This document shows positions 1 through 13,326 of a stretch of DNA of 64,000 nucleotides, in pieces. The notes beneath the pieces are model-generated. The model had not been told where the DNA came from and did not search any database. It worked only from the letters and a program-made list of their open reading frames with translations. Within the stretch, counting starts at the first letter, position 1. Every line of letters starts with the position of its first letter. Source of the DNA: Warburgia ugandensis (lineage: Eukaryota > Streptophyta > Magnoliopsida > Canellales > Canellaceae); assembly GCA_035236585.1 (NCBI GenBank), contig CP141127.1:67561495-67625494 (forward strand), given 5' to 3'. The translations under genes and the position numbers were made by a program.

Positions 1-1860
1 TACTTCATGTCCAGTGTCGCTCGAAAGGGAAATTCCAGCCCAAGAGACATATGTATAGACAAAATTGAAAATTTTCATTATCTTTCCATAATAATTCTCT
101 ATCTCGACCTCCTTATTATATATTTGATTTGCAGGTGGGTCACTGCCTGTTGGCTATGGATTCCCATCAAAACATCATGGCAATTAGTTCATGCTATGAG
201 CATGAATCAACCATTTTTCTTGGATTTAGTATGCCACCACATACTAAGCGGGTGTCTATTACCATGGCTTTGAATGCTAATGCCTACCTACCATTTCCAT
301 TAGAAATGAAAAATATTATAACCGTTGGGCAGGTGGTTGCATGTTACATTGCTTGGCCAAAGGCACTAGTCATTCTCAAAGAGTCCACAATATGTATCTT
401 ATAATATTACCTTCCTCATCAATAGTTTTTAGCTAAAGACATCAATTAAATTGTTTAATAACTTTATACAGTTAATCAACAAGAATATGTGGTATCTAGG
501 TCAGCCACCTTTGCAGTAGCACATATTGTTGTTCCACCAATGGAATAGGTACTTGTATATATCTTTGTTCTTTTTTCATCATAAATTAGGTCCTCTTCAT
601 TAATTAATATCATTTAGATAGAAATTTTTACATCTTTTACAGCAATTGTCTAAGGAGCAAGTGGAAGTCCCACCTAACACACCTCAATCTTTACAGTATC
701 ATCAATGACAATATGCAATCAACCCCGTACAAATTGAGGGAGTGCTTGCCGAGGAGATTGTTGAAGTGCCACTTATGGCAAAGGACCTATTACGAGTTTG
801 CCTATGGGATCGACTCAAGCACCCTCACATTGTCTTCTACATAGGGTATATACACATACTTGCTTATAAAATATTTGACATTTACATGATATATTTTCAT
901 GATATAGGTAATAATTATTTCTTTTATGCAGGTTCTTCTATGATGCAACTAACCTTTTTAAGGGTGAGGGTACAACTTACTAATTCCTTGACCATAGAAC
1001 TAGTTTTAGAGCAGCAAAGCAATGGTCGATAGAGAGGCATGTTCAAGATATTTTACTAAGCTTCTTTAACTACTCTTAGGGACAGGGCTTAATGATTCCT
1101 TACAATAGTGGGTAAGTTTTAACTCTCTTATGTTCTTGCCAACTTATTCCATACTTAGGGATTATCAACTTTAATTACAATTCATATGACTGTTTATGTA
1201 GGTCTCATTGGATGCTTCTTGTTTTGGACGTGCATGGTGGGCGTGCTTTCTTTTTCTATTATTGTGGATCGTACATCCGTCCCACCCTCATAGAAATTAT
1301 AAATAAGTAAGATTTTATTTTTTGTATGTGTTATGTGTAGATAAATAATTTGTTATTCATCTATAATGCATTTGAAATTTAAATTTGTAGATTATGGTTC
1401 GAATGGGCTAATATGACTGGGACTATACAACTACCAAAACTCACTTGAAAGAATGTCATGGTATAGGAAATAGTTAATTACTCTAAGTTACCCCTAATTA
1501 AACCTACAATATTACAAATGATATTTACATATTCTTTTTTGTTGTCCTTATTGCGTAGTGCCCTAACAATAGTCTAATTAGGAGTACAGATACTATGTCC
1601 TGAGATACATGAGGACCCTCATATTTGACATTATTCCTACCTACCATTTAAGAAAGGTAAGACACTATTTAATTTTCATAATCTTATATTTTTCTAAAGT
1701 GTTTTATGAATCAAGCTAACAAATGTAACCTTAATTAAATATGTTGTATTATAGACTGATGTACTTTCTGAATGAGCAAACAGGAAGAATTACTTCAGAG
1801 TAAACCTCAATGAAATACAAACTAAATTGCTGAGTATGTAATGTGTTTCAATTAGATCAC
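1..1860 (+). pseudogene. CACTA second gene with Ulp1-like (C48) protease domain, decayed
   Basis: Several exon-like blocks are separated by introns with recognisable GT/AG borders, for example an acceptor at 133 and donors near 395, 846 and 1305. The block at about 134-395 reads ...LNANAYLPFPLEM...VVACYIAWPK..., which resembles the region upstream of the protease domain in plant CACTA proteins. Later blocks read MIPYNSG, SHWMLLVLDVHGG (from about 1203) and EYRYYVLRYM (about 1580-1610), in the order of a Ulp1-type cysteine protease. The family's catalytic Cys-Gly in the ECGYYV motif is replaced by Tyr-Arg, which fits two G-to-A changes, and in-frame stops are present. The catalytic His (SHW) is still visible. 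The gene is interrupted just downstream by G1, so it is not expected to work. The 5' exons are outside the window. Confidence 0.7.
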
Positions 1861-1874
1861 TTGGAGTAACTACA

Positions 1875-4331
1875 TGTGACAACTCGGGTTTTCCCATGCA
1901 TTTTTAAATGCAATATCTAATTCCTAAGGCGGGATGCATCCCTATTTGAAAATCATTTTATAAAACCATGCAATGCAGCAGAAAATCTTTAGTTTTAAAC
2001 TCATTTTGAAAACCCCGAGTGTTATTTGCTTTCACAACAACCAAAGTAGTTTTTGAAAAACTTCAGAAATCATAAATGTTTTCCCAGGTCTATCCAAATC
2101 CATGACTCATAGCCCAATTGTAAATAAATACAAATACATGTCCAAAGGGTAGAGTGTTTACTTACATGTATAATTGTCTCCTTTTGATTTTTCTTGCTCA
2201 TAGCACTAACATTTCCTGAGGCGTCTTCTACTCGTGAATGGAGCTGTCCTAAAAAATGATAAGGATTGAGTGAGTATACACTATACTCAGTAGGAGTCTA
2301 TCACTACTAGTTTTACAATGCATGCCATGTTTAAAATCATATGCTCTTTAAAACATGTGCATGTTCAAACACTCATGTTCAATATCGATATTAAAAACCA
2401 TTGTCGAATCGGAATACTGACGACTTAAAGAATCGCATAATCCAAATTGAAAGTATCATATATATCATAAACATAATGTGCATAAGATGCTCAACTGAAT
2501 CCTACTCATGGATATATGGTATGGTCGACCAACCTCATGTCATGCCATATGCAATGCAAGTAAATCCTCAAAACATAGGGCCCACTATGCCCACCAACCT
2601 CCTCACCGTGTGGTCCCCAGGTACCTAGGGACATAGGGTCATAGCCTCCATGGGGCATATGACACTTCGACCCAGTGCTGTGATACCAGTGGTAGCCCCC
2701 TGTACCACATACAGTCGAAGTAGGGACATGCCTTTTTGGCGTGGTACCCTTTCCACCTAATAGTGGTAGAGGCTGGGAGGCCACCCTAGACCTCTCGGCA
2801 TAGCGCCCATGAGCCTACTAGCCGAAATCATATATGATCAATCAAGCAAAAATCCCTTTTTCAAAACCTGTCCTCTTTGGGTCCCTCACAACTGCCTACC
2901 CAGCGTCTTTTGGGCACAACAGCGTTTTTTGGTAACCCTCAACGACATGCAATTTTTCAAAACTCAATAATCACAACTCATGCAATATATGCAATTGTTT
3001 GCAAAACATAACTATGCATAATGTATTTGTCATATGCATGCTGAATTCATTTATAAAATTAAGTCATGCTAAACAAGTCATATAACTTATACTTAAAACA
3101 TGCATTCAAAACAATCATGGGCTCCTTTTAAAAGTCTAGTACCTATAGAGCACCTACATCAAAACATCATGGGTTCTTTTAAAAAGTCCAGTAGCGATAG
3201 AGCACCTACCTGGTTTGATCACGCTAGTCCCCTTGTCCTCGTATGCTCCTGAACATGGTTTAAGGAAAAAGGTTAGCTTGGCCTATTTTTCCTCACTACT
3301 TAGGCATTAGGGGTTCATTCCCATGCTTATGGGTCTCCTAAGGTCCTAACTGGGCCTTGGTATCGTCAGGTTTACAAAGGTTTAGTGGCCCCGTGCCACT
3401 ATCATAGTTTAAGGGTCATGCCCACCTTACATAGGGCCTTGATTAGGTATTTTATGGTTTGGGTGTGTCCGTGTCGTTGATACGGACACAACTCCTTTCA
3501 CGGCGCCTCAATCGAAGTCCTAGAACTCAAGTTATGGGCGTTTTAGTATTCAAAATACATGGAAGGCCCACAGGGCACGTCCACGGATGCACCAGACCTT
3601 ATACCCGTTTTCTCGTTTGCAGGCGCGTCCACGGACGGGCCTGGTTCGACCCTGTCGAACCAGTACGCCCCAAGCACCATCCTTAGGTCCTTTGTGGCTC
3701 CCTAGAGTCCCGTTTTGCATGGTTTTTCATGCAAAAACTTGGGGGAACTCATCCTAAGACTAAGGGGGAGATGGGTTCGAAGGGGTTTTGGGCATACCTG
3801 GTTCGTGGCTGGGTTTTTCTCATGTTTTCTCCTCTTGTTTGCTTCCCCACGATGGGTTTTTTCCAGGCTTTTGGGCTGCCATTGGAGGCGCCCAAGAGCT
3901 CTATTTATAGAGCTTGAAGAGGGTTCTGGAGGGGGTTCTTACCGCCTTGGAATGGTGGTGGTTTCTTCCCTGCACACTGCCATTCTAGAACCCTCCAGGA
4001 GGTTTGGGAACAAGAGGGGTGCCCATATCAAAATGGGTCCCCGTTTTCTCAGGCTAAATCCGTTTTTGAATTAATTTACACTTTTGCCCATGAAGTTCAA
4101 AGGGTCATATCTTGCTCATTTTAACTCCGTTTTGGGTGATTTTGGTCTTGTTGGATTCCTTTTTTTGAGACGCACCTAAGGGTACTATTCTCAAGACCAA
4201 ATTTTTGGGTCTAGTCAGGGTGAATGGTTAAATGACCAAAATACCCTTATCTCCAAAAAGGGAACTTTTCATTTCCTATAGAATATCCAATTCATTTTTG
4301 TTAAATAGCATAAATTGCTCGGGGCACTACA
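1875..4331 (-). repeat. G1 left LTR (3' LTR in element sense)
   Basis: Begins TGTGACAACTCGGG and ends GGGGCACTACA on the plus strand, giving TG...CA ends. It matches 7813-12,884 (with the nested insert removed) and 37,700-40,190 over the full length. It carries a TATA box on the minus strand (3901-3909). The plus-strand reading frames at about 3459-4074 recur in the other LTR copies with different frames and lengths, so they are not treated as genes. Confidence 0.93.
3901..3909 (-). promoter_or_regulatory. LTR TATA box
   Basis: Minus-strand TATAAATAG lies within a near-perfect palindrome, AGCTCTATTTATAGAGCT. The same element is at the matching position in the other LTR copies (10,860-10,868 and 12,455-12,463), and is altered in the 37.7 kb copy (39,737-39,745). 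Conservation among copies supports it as the core promoter of the element. Confidence 0.7.
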
Positions 4332-4350
4332 TTATTACCCCCTTAAAAGA
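4332..4350 (-). other. G1 polypurine tract
   Basis: On the minus strand TTTTAAGGGGGTAATAA lies directly before the 3' LTR start TGTAGTGCC. It is preceded by a reading ...EDEFLLRG, typical of the last codons of plant gypsy pol just before the polypurine tract. This is the plus-strand DNA primer site in reverse transcription. Confidence 0.8.
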
Positions 4351-7300
4351 AATTCATCCTCAAAATTCCACAAATCCTCTTCTTCAAGTTAGCTGTCTTC
4401 TTGATAAGACATATTCAGGACTCCCTCAAACTAAGAAAATTCCCATACTTCTGTTGTCGACGAATCCATTATTTTGTTATCCAATACTCTAATTGGGTTA
4501 ATACTTGGAGTAATGTTGTCCTTAAAATGCTAATCATACTATCTTGTATCCAATCCTAGGCACGTTCTCAATTTATCCTTGTTATAATACCTTCCACAAG
4601 GCCTTACACATAAATATTGCATCAATATGTCTCATCCGTTTTCTTTAAGTATATATGGACCGCTTTCACTGCGTACTCTGATACATAGTCCCATGCGTGC
4701 CAATTTATCATTACTGGTTTCTATTTGTATTTGTATTGCTACCCATCCTTAGATGCTTATATTCTTCTGATCATGTATAGGATAGTCTCCTTAGATGACC
4801 ATACTCTCCTACTCGTATATAAATTACTTCATACGTCTTTGAGATCATATGATCTTATTCCTCCTATTTCATTTTGAATAGCATAAGATAATCCCTTTTT
4901 CCTCTTGTCTTCCATCTAGTGATCTCTTCATCATCCATATCTCCTTTTAATGGTTGGTTGTATGTCATTAGTAAGAGTCCAACAAAAAAGGTTACATTCT
5001 TTCTATTGTGTCTAACTTTGCTTCTTATCTTTTATATTTGTCCCCAAGATACTTCAATAGCTAATATGGTATCATGCGCCCTATAACCAAACCCTCGATT
5101 AACTTCGAATTTCAATTGTCTGTCGCTTTTCTACTATAACTTGTGTCCTCAACCCATATTATATTCAAAATAAATTAATTCAAGTAGCATCCTCCATCAC
5201 TGATACTATCTCATATTACGATTAGGATATCCGAACTGTACATCAAGTTTCATAGATGTTTAAGCCATCAAATGCTTTTCTCCTTGAAGAGTTTATGCAT
5301 ACTCATGTGAAATATTTTATGGTTAATTCATCATCATGGTCAAATGTTGTCGTCCAGAGGCCTATCCCACTATTCACATTAATTAAGTCTCTTATTCATA
5401 ATCGAGTACCCTTACTAGGTCATGGTTGAATCCTTTGTCATTATCTTCTTTATCCTTTCTTTGCTTGATGGTTTCCTTCGTAACCTTTCAGTCCAAAAGT
5501 TCTATACTCAATCTAGTTAGGTTAGTTCTCAGGAAATTCCTTCAATTTATTTTTCATACTTGGCATATGCACATAACAACTAACTTTTTATCTAAAGGCA
5601 ACGTAACATCAAATCTCACCTTATAATGTGCTGGCCCCCTCAACTTTTCTCCTTCCATTCCCTATATCAATATGTTGTTCAATCTTTTATTACTGTGTTA
5701 TCATCAACCATTCAGTCTTAATTGTCAGCGGGTATCATCATCATAAGTAGTGGTTTTCAAGAGTTCCCTCATACTTAGCTTATAACAATAATTCTCATTC
5801 AATAGTGATTATGTCAAATTGTGCTGAAGCTATTAAATAATCAAATTTGAAAAACACTCAGGTAAGCATAATACATTTTCTTAGACATAGAAAGACTTTA
5901 TTCGATTACCTATCGATCTCTTTCCAGATATATCTATGTCATAAGCTCAAGGGTCTCTAAAGTGATCGGTACTTATCTGCCTTTCTTTTCAATCCAAGTA
6001 TTATTTTTTAGACTCAAAGTAATTTCTTCACCTTGTCATGGTAAGGTTTGGAAGATCTTTCACATTGGTTTAGATCGATTCTTCCTTTTTGCTCCTATAT
6101 CAATTGCTACCGTACTCATTGTACTCGTAGCTCCTTCATGATGTGGCCTAATCAACCGACCTCATACCCTCAAATGACTTAGTCTAACAAGTAACTTCTT
6201 TTAGGTAAAACTTATGTCCAAATACTTATAATATCCCTCTGAGTATATAACTTTGACTACTAACATATTTGATTAAATAGGGTGGGATACCTTTATTTAG
6301 TCAACAGTATTCTAAAGGTAATGACTAAACAATGGTCTTAAGATATTTGCTCTTCCAAATCTATGATAGCAAGACCTCAATTCGATCCTTGATGGTACCC
6401 TACTTGCTGAAGAAAGACAAATGGACAAGTCACTGTCCCAGCTTAATTCCTTTTTCAATATACTTTATTTACCCATGTAGTGGCAAGGTAGGATATCACC
6501 AAATTTTCCTTTTTATGGTCTATATCCATTGGGGGTCCTCATAAGCTAATGGATCTAATAAGATTCTAATTACAATAATTGATATAGACATCAAACCATT
6601 TGTAGAATTTAATTTCTAGTTAGTCACCATTCTTCTTCGGAAATTTCTTGCATAATCTTCTGAAATTCGATACTCTACTCAAAGTCTTAAACCCCATATG
6701 CTTTCTCTCTTTTATACTCTTTTACAATAGAATCACCCACTCAACTAGTATTATTCCTTTGCATTTGTATGGTTTACCTCCCTATAGGATGAAAGAATTG
6801 TATGTATCTTAGTAAAGTCATGATCTTCTTCTTTTGAATATTCAATATTCATCGAATACTTATAGTTACATCTCTATCTCTTTCTCTCTTTTCTTCAAAA
6901 TCATCATTTTTTTGTCTACCTAGATCAATGCTTTCATTTGAGTGGTTGCATATATTTGATCTACGCAGCAGTCAAGAGAAACTTAATACTTCCAGGAAAT
7001 GTTGAAGTTTTCTAATATCATTGAAATCCTTAGTTGCCTATAGCCTCAATAAAGTTCATACAATGTCTTAATATTGGCATTGACATTTTGGTCATGCTAT
7101 ACTTCTCTTACAAGTTCATGTGAGGATCAATCTATTATCATCCCCAATATTACCGTCAAAGTCTTTTGGTAACTCTGGCGAATACAGTTCCTTATCATAT
7201 TCATGTTCACTACACTTTTCATAAGACTCCAATTAAGGTATCCAAAATTGAGCTAAGTCTTTCAGGATCCATACCTTTGTGATTTAGTACGAGTCACAGT

Positions 7301-7796
7301 TCTTTCCTAATATCATCTTGCATTCTCATCCCTCTTAGATTATCATCAAAATCTTCTCAAAGTCCGTCTTTTCCATCCCCTATCATATTCATATTTTGAT
7401 ATTCTTTAGAAGGGTAAGATAGCCATCTTGGTTCTTTGATTTTCTCACCTTTGGTGAGATTTCTCTATTACAGGTCAGAACTATTTACTAACAAGTTCAC
7501 TAACATCTTCATTCATCATTCTCATCATAATCTAATTTATATATGAGTTTCCTTGTTTGCACCACTGCACAACAATCCTTAATGATAAGATTTAAGCCAT
7601 CCAATATCTAAGTATTTGCTAGACCCATCTCCTTTTTCACCTATTGGTTTATGGTGAAATGCCTTGAGCATTAATATTGTAATCCTCAAATAGAAGTAGT
7701 CATCTCTACTACTTCTATTTATACTACTTCTTCTTGATTTTCTCTATTGTCTAGGACCCTTGGACATGTTGGACTGGATATGAAAGGATAAAACTT
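4351..7796 (-). pseudogene. G1 internal region, decayed, no readable domains
   Basis: About 3.4 kb between primer site and polypurine tract. I could not recognise protease, reverse transcriptase, RNase H or integrase motifs on either strand. Only a short stretch near the 3' end (PIRVLDNK, about 4480-4510, minus) looks like the segment before the chromodomain in related pol proteins, and that is weak. All frames hold frequent stops. It is either a heavily decayed pol with deletions or a non-autonomous internal region. Confidence 0.5.
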
Positions 7797-7812
7797 GGGC
7801 TTTGATACCAAC
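7797..7812 (-). other. G1 primer-binding site
   Basis: Minus strand GTTGGTATCAAAGCCC immediately follows the 5' LTR end. It is close to the usual TGGTATCAGAGC site complementary to the 3' end of initiator tRNA-Met, and it fixes the element's orientation. Confidence 0.88.
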
Positions 7813-8687
7813 TGTGACGACCCAGGTTTTCCCATGCATTTTTAAATGCAATATCTAATTCCTAAGGCGGGATGCATCCCTATTTGAAAACCATTTTATA
7901 AAAACCATGCAATGCAGTGGAAAATCTTTAGTTTTAAACTCATTTTGAAAACCCCGAGTGTCATTTGCTTTCACAACAACCAAAGTAGTTTTTGAAAACC
8001 TTCAGAAATCATAAATGTTTTCCCAGGTCTATCTAGTCACAGCTCACATTTCAATCAGTAAATAAATACAAATACATGTCCAAAGGGTAGAGTGTTTACT
8101 TACATGTATAATTGTCTCCTTTTGATTTTTCTTGCTCATAGCACTAACATTTCCTGAGGCGTCTTCTACTCGTGAATGAAGCTGTCTTGAAAAATGTTAA
8201 GGATTGGGTGAGTATACACTATACTCAGTAGGAGTCTATCACTACTAGTTTTACAATGCATGCTATGTTTAAAATTATATGCTCTTTAAAACATGTGCAT
8301 GTTCAAACACTCATGTTCAATATCGATATTAAAAACCATTGTCGAATCAGAATACTGACGACTTAAAGAATCGCATAATCCAAGTCAAAAGTATCATATA
8401 TATCACAAACATAATTATATGCATAAGGTGCTCAACTGAATCCAACTCATGGATATATGGTATGGTCGACCAACCTCATGTCATGCCATATGCAATGCAA
8501 GTAAATCCTCAAAACATAGGGCCCACTATACCCATGACCTCCTCGCCGTGTGGTCCCCAGGTACCTAGGGACACAGGGTCATAGCCTCCACGAGGCATAT
8601 GACACTTCGACCTAGTGCCGTGACACCAGTGGTAGCCCCCTGTACCACATGCAGTCGAAGCAGGGACATGCCTTTTTGGCGTGGTAC

Positions 8688-11295
8688 TATGACGACCCGA
8701 GTTTTTATATGATGCAATTTTGATAAAAAGGCGAGATCTCTTGTTTTATAAGTATGAGACACATGAAAATCTTTTTCTTTTGGAAAACAATCTTTCATAA
8801 AAACCCGGAGTGTCAAAACACATTCTCAATTTATTTAGCCATGGCAAAGTTTAAATCAATATTATTCCCACGAAAGTGTTAGTCACAGCCCCAGCTATTA
8901 GAGAGCAACTACAATCAAGTAACATTGAAAGATAAGATAGGGGTTTACTTACTTACACTTTGTCTGGGTGTCTTCCTAGCACGAACGTTCCTTGTACTTA
9001 AGTATTTACTTGGTGTCTAAAAAATGTTGAGGATTGGGTGAGTATATACTGTACTCAGTAGGAGCCTATCACTACTAGTTTTATAAGGCATGAGATATTT
9101 TAAAATCATATGCTCATTCAAAACATGTGTATGTTTGAATACTTGAGTTCAATATCAGTATAAGAATCCATGATCAAACCGAAATACTAATGACTTAAAA
9201 GATCGCATAATCCAAAATTGAAAGTATCATATACATATATATGATAACATCATGATATGCAATAAATGCTTCATGGAGTCCAACTCATAGATCTCTAGTA
9301 TGGTATGGTCGACCAACCTCATATCATGCTATATGAAATGCCCATATATCAATGAAACCATAGGGTCTCACTATGCCCACGACCTCACCGCCATGTGGTC
9401 CCCGGGTACCTAGGGACACAGGATCATATACCTCCACGGGGCATATGACACTTCGACCCAGTGTCGTGACACCAGTGGTAGCCCCCTGTACCACATGCAG
9501 TCGAAGCAGGGACATGCCCCTTTTTGGGCGTGGTACCCATCCACCTAATAGTGGTAGGGTTGGGTGGCCAACCCACACCTCTCGGCATAGCACCCACGAG
9601 CTTACTAGCCCAAATCATGTACGATCAAAAACCTTTGTTCAAAACCAGTCCTCTTTGGGTCCCTCACAACTGCCTGGCCCTCAGCACTCCAGCGTCTTTT
9701 GGCAACCCTCAAGGACATGCAATCTTTGCAAGTACTTAAATCATGCAATGTATGCACTTGTTTACAAAACATATATGTGCACAATGTATATGCAATCTTT
9801 TACGAAACATGTCTATGTGCAAAACGTTTATCATATGCATGCTGAATCAAGTCATGCTAAATAAGTCATATACTTATAACATATGTTCTCAAAACAATAA
9901 TAGATCTTTTAAAAGAATCTAATAGTGATAGAGCACCTACCTGGCTAGGTCGCGCGAACCCTTTTGTCCTCGGACGCTCCTGATCATGGTTTGGAGAATC
10001 AAGGTTTGTTTGGCCTATCTTTCATGGGTTTTAGAGTAATTGATCTTATTACTTAGGAATTAGGGGTCCATCCCTATGCCTATGGGTGTCCTAAGGTCCT
10101 AATTGTGCCTTGGTATCCTCAGTTTTCCAACGTTCTAGTGGCCACGCGCCACCATCCTATTCTAAGGGTCATGACCACCTTTGATTGGCCTTGATTAGGG
10201 ATTTTATAGTTTGTATGTATCCGCGTCATCGACACAGACACAACACCTTTTGCGGCACCTCAATCGGAGCTCTAGATCTCAAGTTATAAGCATTTTAGTG
10301 TCATATGTACATAGAGTCTTAAAGATAAAAAGTCGGAATGCTAGGGCGCTGCGCGTCTGCTACGTGCGCCCCAGCTTCCTTAAGGAACCAAAAGACGACG
10401 CGCTGCTAGCGCTCTATGTGTGCGCCTCAGCGAGAACGTCTGCAGACATGCAGAACTTTTCCACCTTTTCTCTCTTTTGCAGGCGTGTCCCTAGACGCGC
10501 CCGTTTGGTTTTTCAAACAAAGGTCGACGCAGGTCGACGTGGGAAGTTTCTATTGGATCGTCCTGCTCGTTAGGGACCTGAGTCGTCCTCGGGTCACCCT
10601 GGTTTGACCCTGTCGAACCAGTGCAGCCCTGGGGACGTCTCAAGGTCCTTGGTGGCTCCCTAGAGGCCTATTCCCCATGGATTTTCATGCAAAAACCTAG
10701 GGAAACTGAGCTTAGGACTATGGGTGAGATGGGTTTGGGGAGTTTTTGGGCGTACCTGCTTCGTGGCTGGTTTTCTCTCCACTTTTTCTCCTCTAGGTTA
10801 CTGCTCCACGATGGGTTTTTCCCAACATTTTGGGCTGCCATTAGAGGCACCCAAGAGCTCTATTTATAGAGCTAAGAGAGGGTTCTGGAGGGGGCTCTCA
10901 CCGCCTTTGAATGGCGGTGGAGAAACCTCTAGAATGGCGGTGATTTCTCCTCCAATCACCGCCGTTCTAGAACCCTCTAGAGGTTGAAGATGAAGGGGTG
11001 CCCGTATCAAAACGGGCCCCTGTGATTTGCAGGTTAAACCGTTTTTTTTACAATTTACAATTTTGCCCCTGAACTTCAAAGGCCCATATCTTGCTCATTT
11101 TAACTCCATTTTGGGTGATTTTGGTCTCGTTGGATTCCTTTTTCTGAGACGCATCTAATGGAACCATTTTTAGGACTAAATTCCTGGGTTCAGTCAAGGT
11201 GAATAGTGAAATGACCAAAATGTCCTTTTCTTTAAAAATTGAACTTTTCATTGCTAAACTTGGAATTTCAATATTACAAAATTGGAGTCATTACA
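8688..11295 (-). mobile_element. Solo LTR (related chromovirus-like family) nested in G1's LTR
   Basis: Starts TATGACGACCCGAG (a TG-to-TA change at the first dinucleotide) and ends GGAGTCATTACA. Target duplications are GGTAC and GCTAC. It is a diverged relative of the host LTR: it shares the GACACCAGTGGTAGCCCCC block, the TTTTTGG(G)CGTGGTACC block and the TATA palindrome. It has an extra CpG-rich segment at about 10,330-10,560. No internal region or second LTR is present, so it is most simply the product of LTR-LTR recombination. Confidence 0.9.
10860..10868 (-). promoter_or_regulatory. TATA box of nested solo LTR
   Basis: TATAAATAG on the minus strand inside AGCTCTATTTATAGAGCT, at the position homologous to 3901-3909. 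Confidence 0.6.
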
Positions 11296-12454
11296 GCTAC
11301 CCTTTCCACCTAATAGTGGTAGAGGCTAGGAGGCCACCCCAGACCTCTCAGCATAGTACCCACGAGCTTACTAGCCCAAATCATATATGATCAATCAAGC
11401 AAAAACCTCTTTTTCAAAACCTGTCCTCTTTGGGTCCCTCAAAACTGCCTACCCAGTGTCTTTTGGGTACTCCAGTGTCTTTTGGTAACCCTCAAGGACA
11501 TGCAATTTTTCAAAACTCAATAATCACAACTCATGCAATATATGCAATTGTTTGCAAAACATATATATGCATAATGTATTTGTCATATGCATGTTGAATT
11601 CATTTATAAAATTAAGTCATGCTAAACAAGTCATATAACTTATACTTAAAACATGCATTCAAAACAATCATGGGCTCCTTTTAAAAGTCTAGTAGCGATA
11701 GAGCACCTACATCAAAACATCATGGGTTCTTTTAAAAAGTCTAGTAGAGATAAAGCACTTACCTGGTTTGATCACGCTAGTCCCCTTGTCCTCGTACACT
11801 CCTGAACATGGTTTAGGAAAAAAGGTTAGTTTGGCCTATTTTTCCTCACTACTTAGGCATTAGGGGTTCATTCCCATGCCTATGGGTCTCCTAAAGTCCT
11901 AACTGGGCCTTAGTATCGTTAAGTTTACAAAGGTTTAGTGGCCCCGCGCCACTATTATAGTTTAAGGGTCATGCCCACATTAGATAGGGCCTTGATCAGG
12001 TATTTTATAGTTTATGTGTGTCCGCATCGTCGATACGGACACAACGCCTTTCGCGGCGCCTCAATCGGAGTCCTAGAACTCAAGTTATGGGCATTTTAGT
12101 ATTTAGAATACATGGAAGGCCCACAGGGGCGCGTCCACAGACGCACCAGGCCTTCTACCCATTTTCCCGTTTGTGGGCACGTCAACGGACGTGCCTGGTT
12201 CAACCTTGTCAAACCACTACGCCCTAAGCACTATCCCTGGGTCCTTTGTGGCTCCCTAGAGCCCCGTTTTTCATGGTTTTTCATGCAAAAACTTGGGGGA
12301 ACTCATCCTAAGACTAAGGGGGAGATGGGTTTGGAGGGGTTTTGGGCACACCTGGTTCGTGGCCGGGTTTTTCTCATGTTTTCTCCTCTTGTTTGCTTCT
12401 CCACGATGGGTTTTTCCCAGGCTTTTGGGCTGCCATTGGAGGCGCCCAAGAGCT

Positions 12455-12463
12455 CTATTTATA
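12455..12463 (-). promoter_or_regulatory. TATA box of G1 5' LTR
   Basis: TATAAATAG on the minus strand, in the 5' LTR of G1, so it would drive element transcription toward lower coordinates. Confidence 0.65.
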
Positions 12464-13326
12464 GAGCTTGAAGAGGGTTCTGGAGGGGGTTCTTACCGCC
12501 ATGGAATGGCTGTGGTTTCTTCCCTGTACACTGCCGTTCTAGAACCCTCCAGGAGGTTTGGGAAGAAGAGGGGTGCCCGTATCAAAACGGGTCCCCATTT
12601 TCTCAGGCCAAATCCGTTTTTGAATTAATTTACACTTTTGCCCTTGAACTTCAAAGGGCCATATCTTGCTCATTTTAACTCCGTTTTGGGTGATTTTGGT
12701 CTTGTTGGATTCATTTTTCTTAGACGCACTAAGAGTACTATTATTAGGACCAAATTTTTGGGTCTAGTTAGGGTGAACGGTGAAATGACCAAAATATCCT
12801 TATCTCCAAAAAGCGAACTTTTCATTTCCTATAGAATGTCCAATTCATTTTTGTAAAATAGCTTAAATTTCTTAGGGCATTACACTACATGAAGGTGAAA
12901 TACATAATAAAGTATTTTTTCATTCATTTGTATGTGTTCTTTCAGTTTTTATTATTTTCTTTGAAATATATAATTTTTTAAGCAATAAATGAGTGGAAAC
13001 TTGGAGTGTGGGAATAAATGAGCATGGATGAAGTGAATTTGGAGCTTGTACCAAAGTGAATATGTGGCTATTGGTTTTCAATATTGTCATTAAATTACAT
13101 AACTTTTATGAGATGATGAATGAGAGGGTTACTTAAAGTGTGAAAGTAAATGCGAATGTATATGGATTTATAAAATAAGTGCATGTGGATGTTATAGAGA
13201 ATGCATGTGTTTTAGTTTCTTTCCTAAAGTATTTTCAAGATAGATGTGAATGGATAATGATGAGTTTGGATTTTTTGTACCCATTATGGATGTATTAGGT
13301 GTTATATTGCAAGAACAATTCAATGT

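Larger units (their letters stand above)
1875..12884 (-). mobile_element. Ty3/gypsy LTR retrotransposon G1 (minus strand), with a nested solo LTR
   Basis: A complete two-LTR structure is visible. The left LTR (3' LTR in element sense) is 1875-4331, the internal region is 4332-7812, and the right LTR (5' LTR) is 7813-8687 joined to 11,301-12,884. The 5 bp duplication CTACA flanks the whole unit at 1870-1874 and 12,885-12,889. LTR lengths are 2457 bp and, after removing the insert, 2459 bp. On the minus strand the LTR starts TGTAGTGCCCCGAGC and ends ...GTTGTCACA or similar. A primer site complementary to initiator tRNA-Met and a polypurine tract place it on the minus strand. The very long LTRs and their motifs suggest the chromovirus (Tekay/Del-like) branch, but no diagnostic pol domain is readable. 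The internal region of 3.5 kb is short for an autonomous member. Confidence 0.92.
7813..12884 (-). repeat. G1 right LTR (5' LTR), split by a solo LTR
   Basis: The two pieces 7813-8687 and 11,301-12,884 rejoin to a 2459 bp LTR colinear with 1875-4331. The break is within a conserved GGCGTGGTACC motif and is flanked by GGTAC (8683-8687) and GCTAC (11,296-11,300). The outer end GGGCATTACA is followed by the G1 duplication CTACA. A TATA box (minus) is at 12,455-12,463. Confidence 0.92.

Noticed and set aside
3459-4074. Plus-strand frames of up to 119 codons recurring at 12,018-12,628 and 39,301-39,982
   Set aside because: They recur because the LTR recurs. Starts, stops and frames differ between copies and the element's own genes run on the other strand.
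9373-9864. 163-codon plus-strand frame, the longest in the window
   Set aside because: Lies inside the nested solo LTR, antisense to the element, low-complexity and not kept open in the homologous LTRs.
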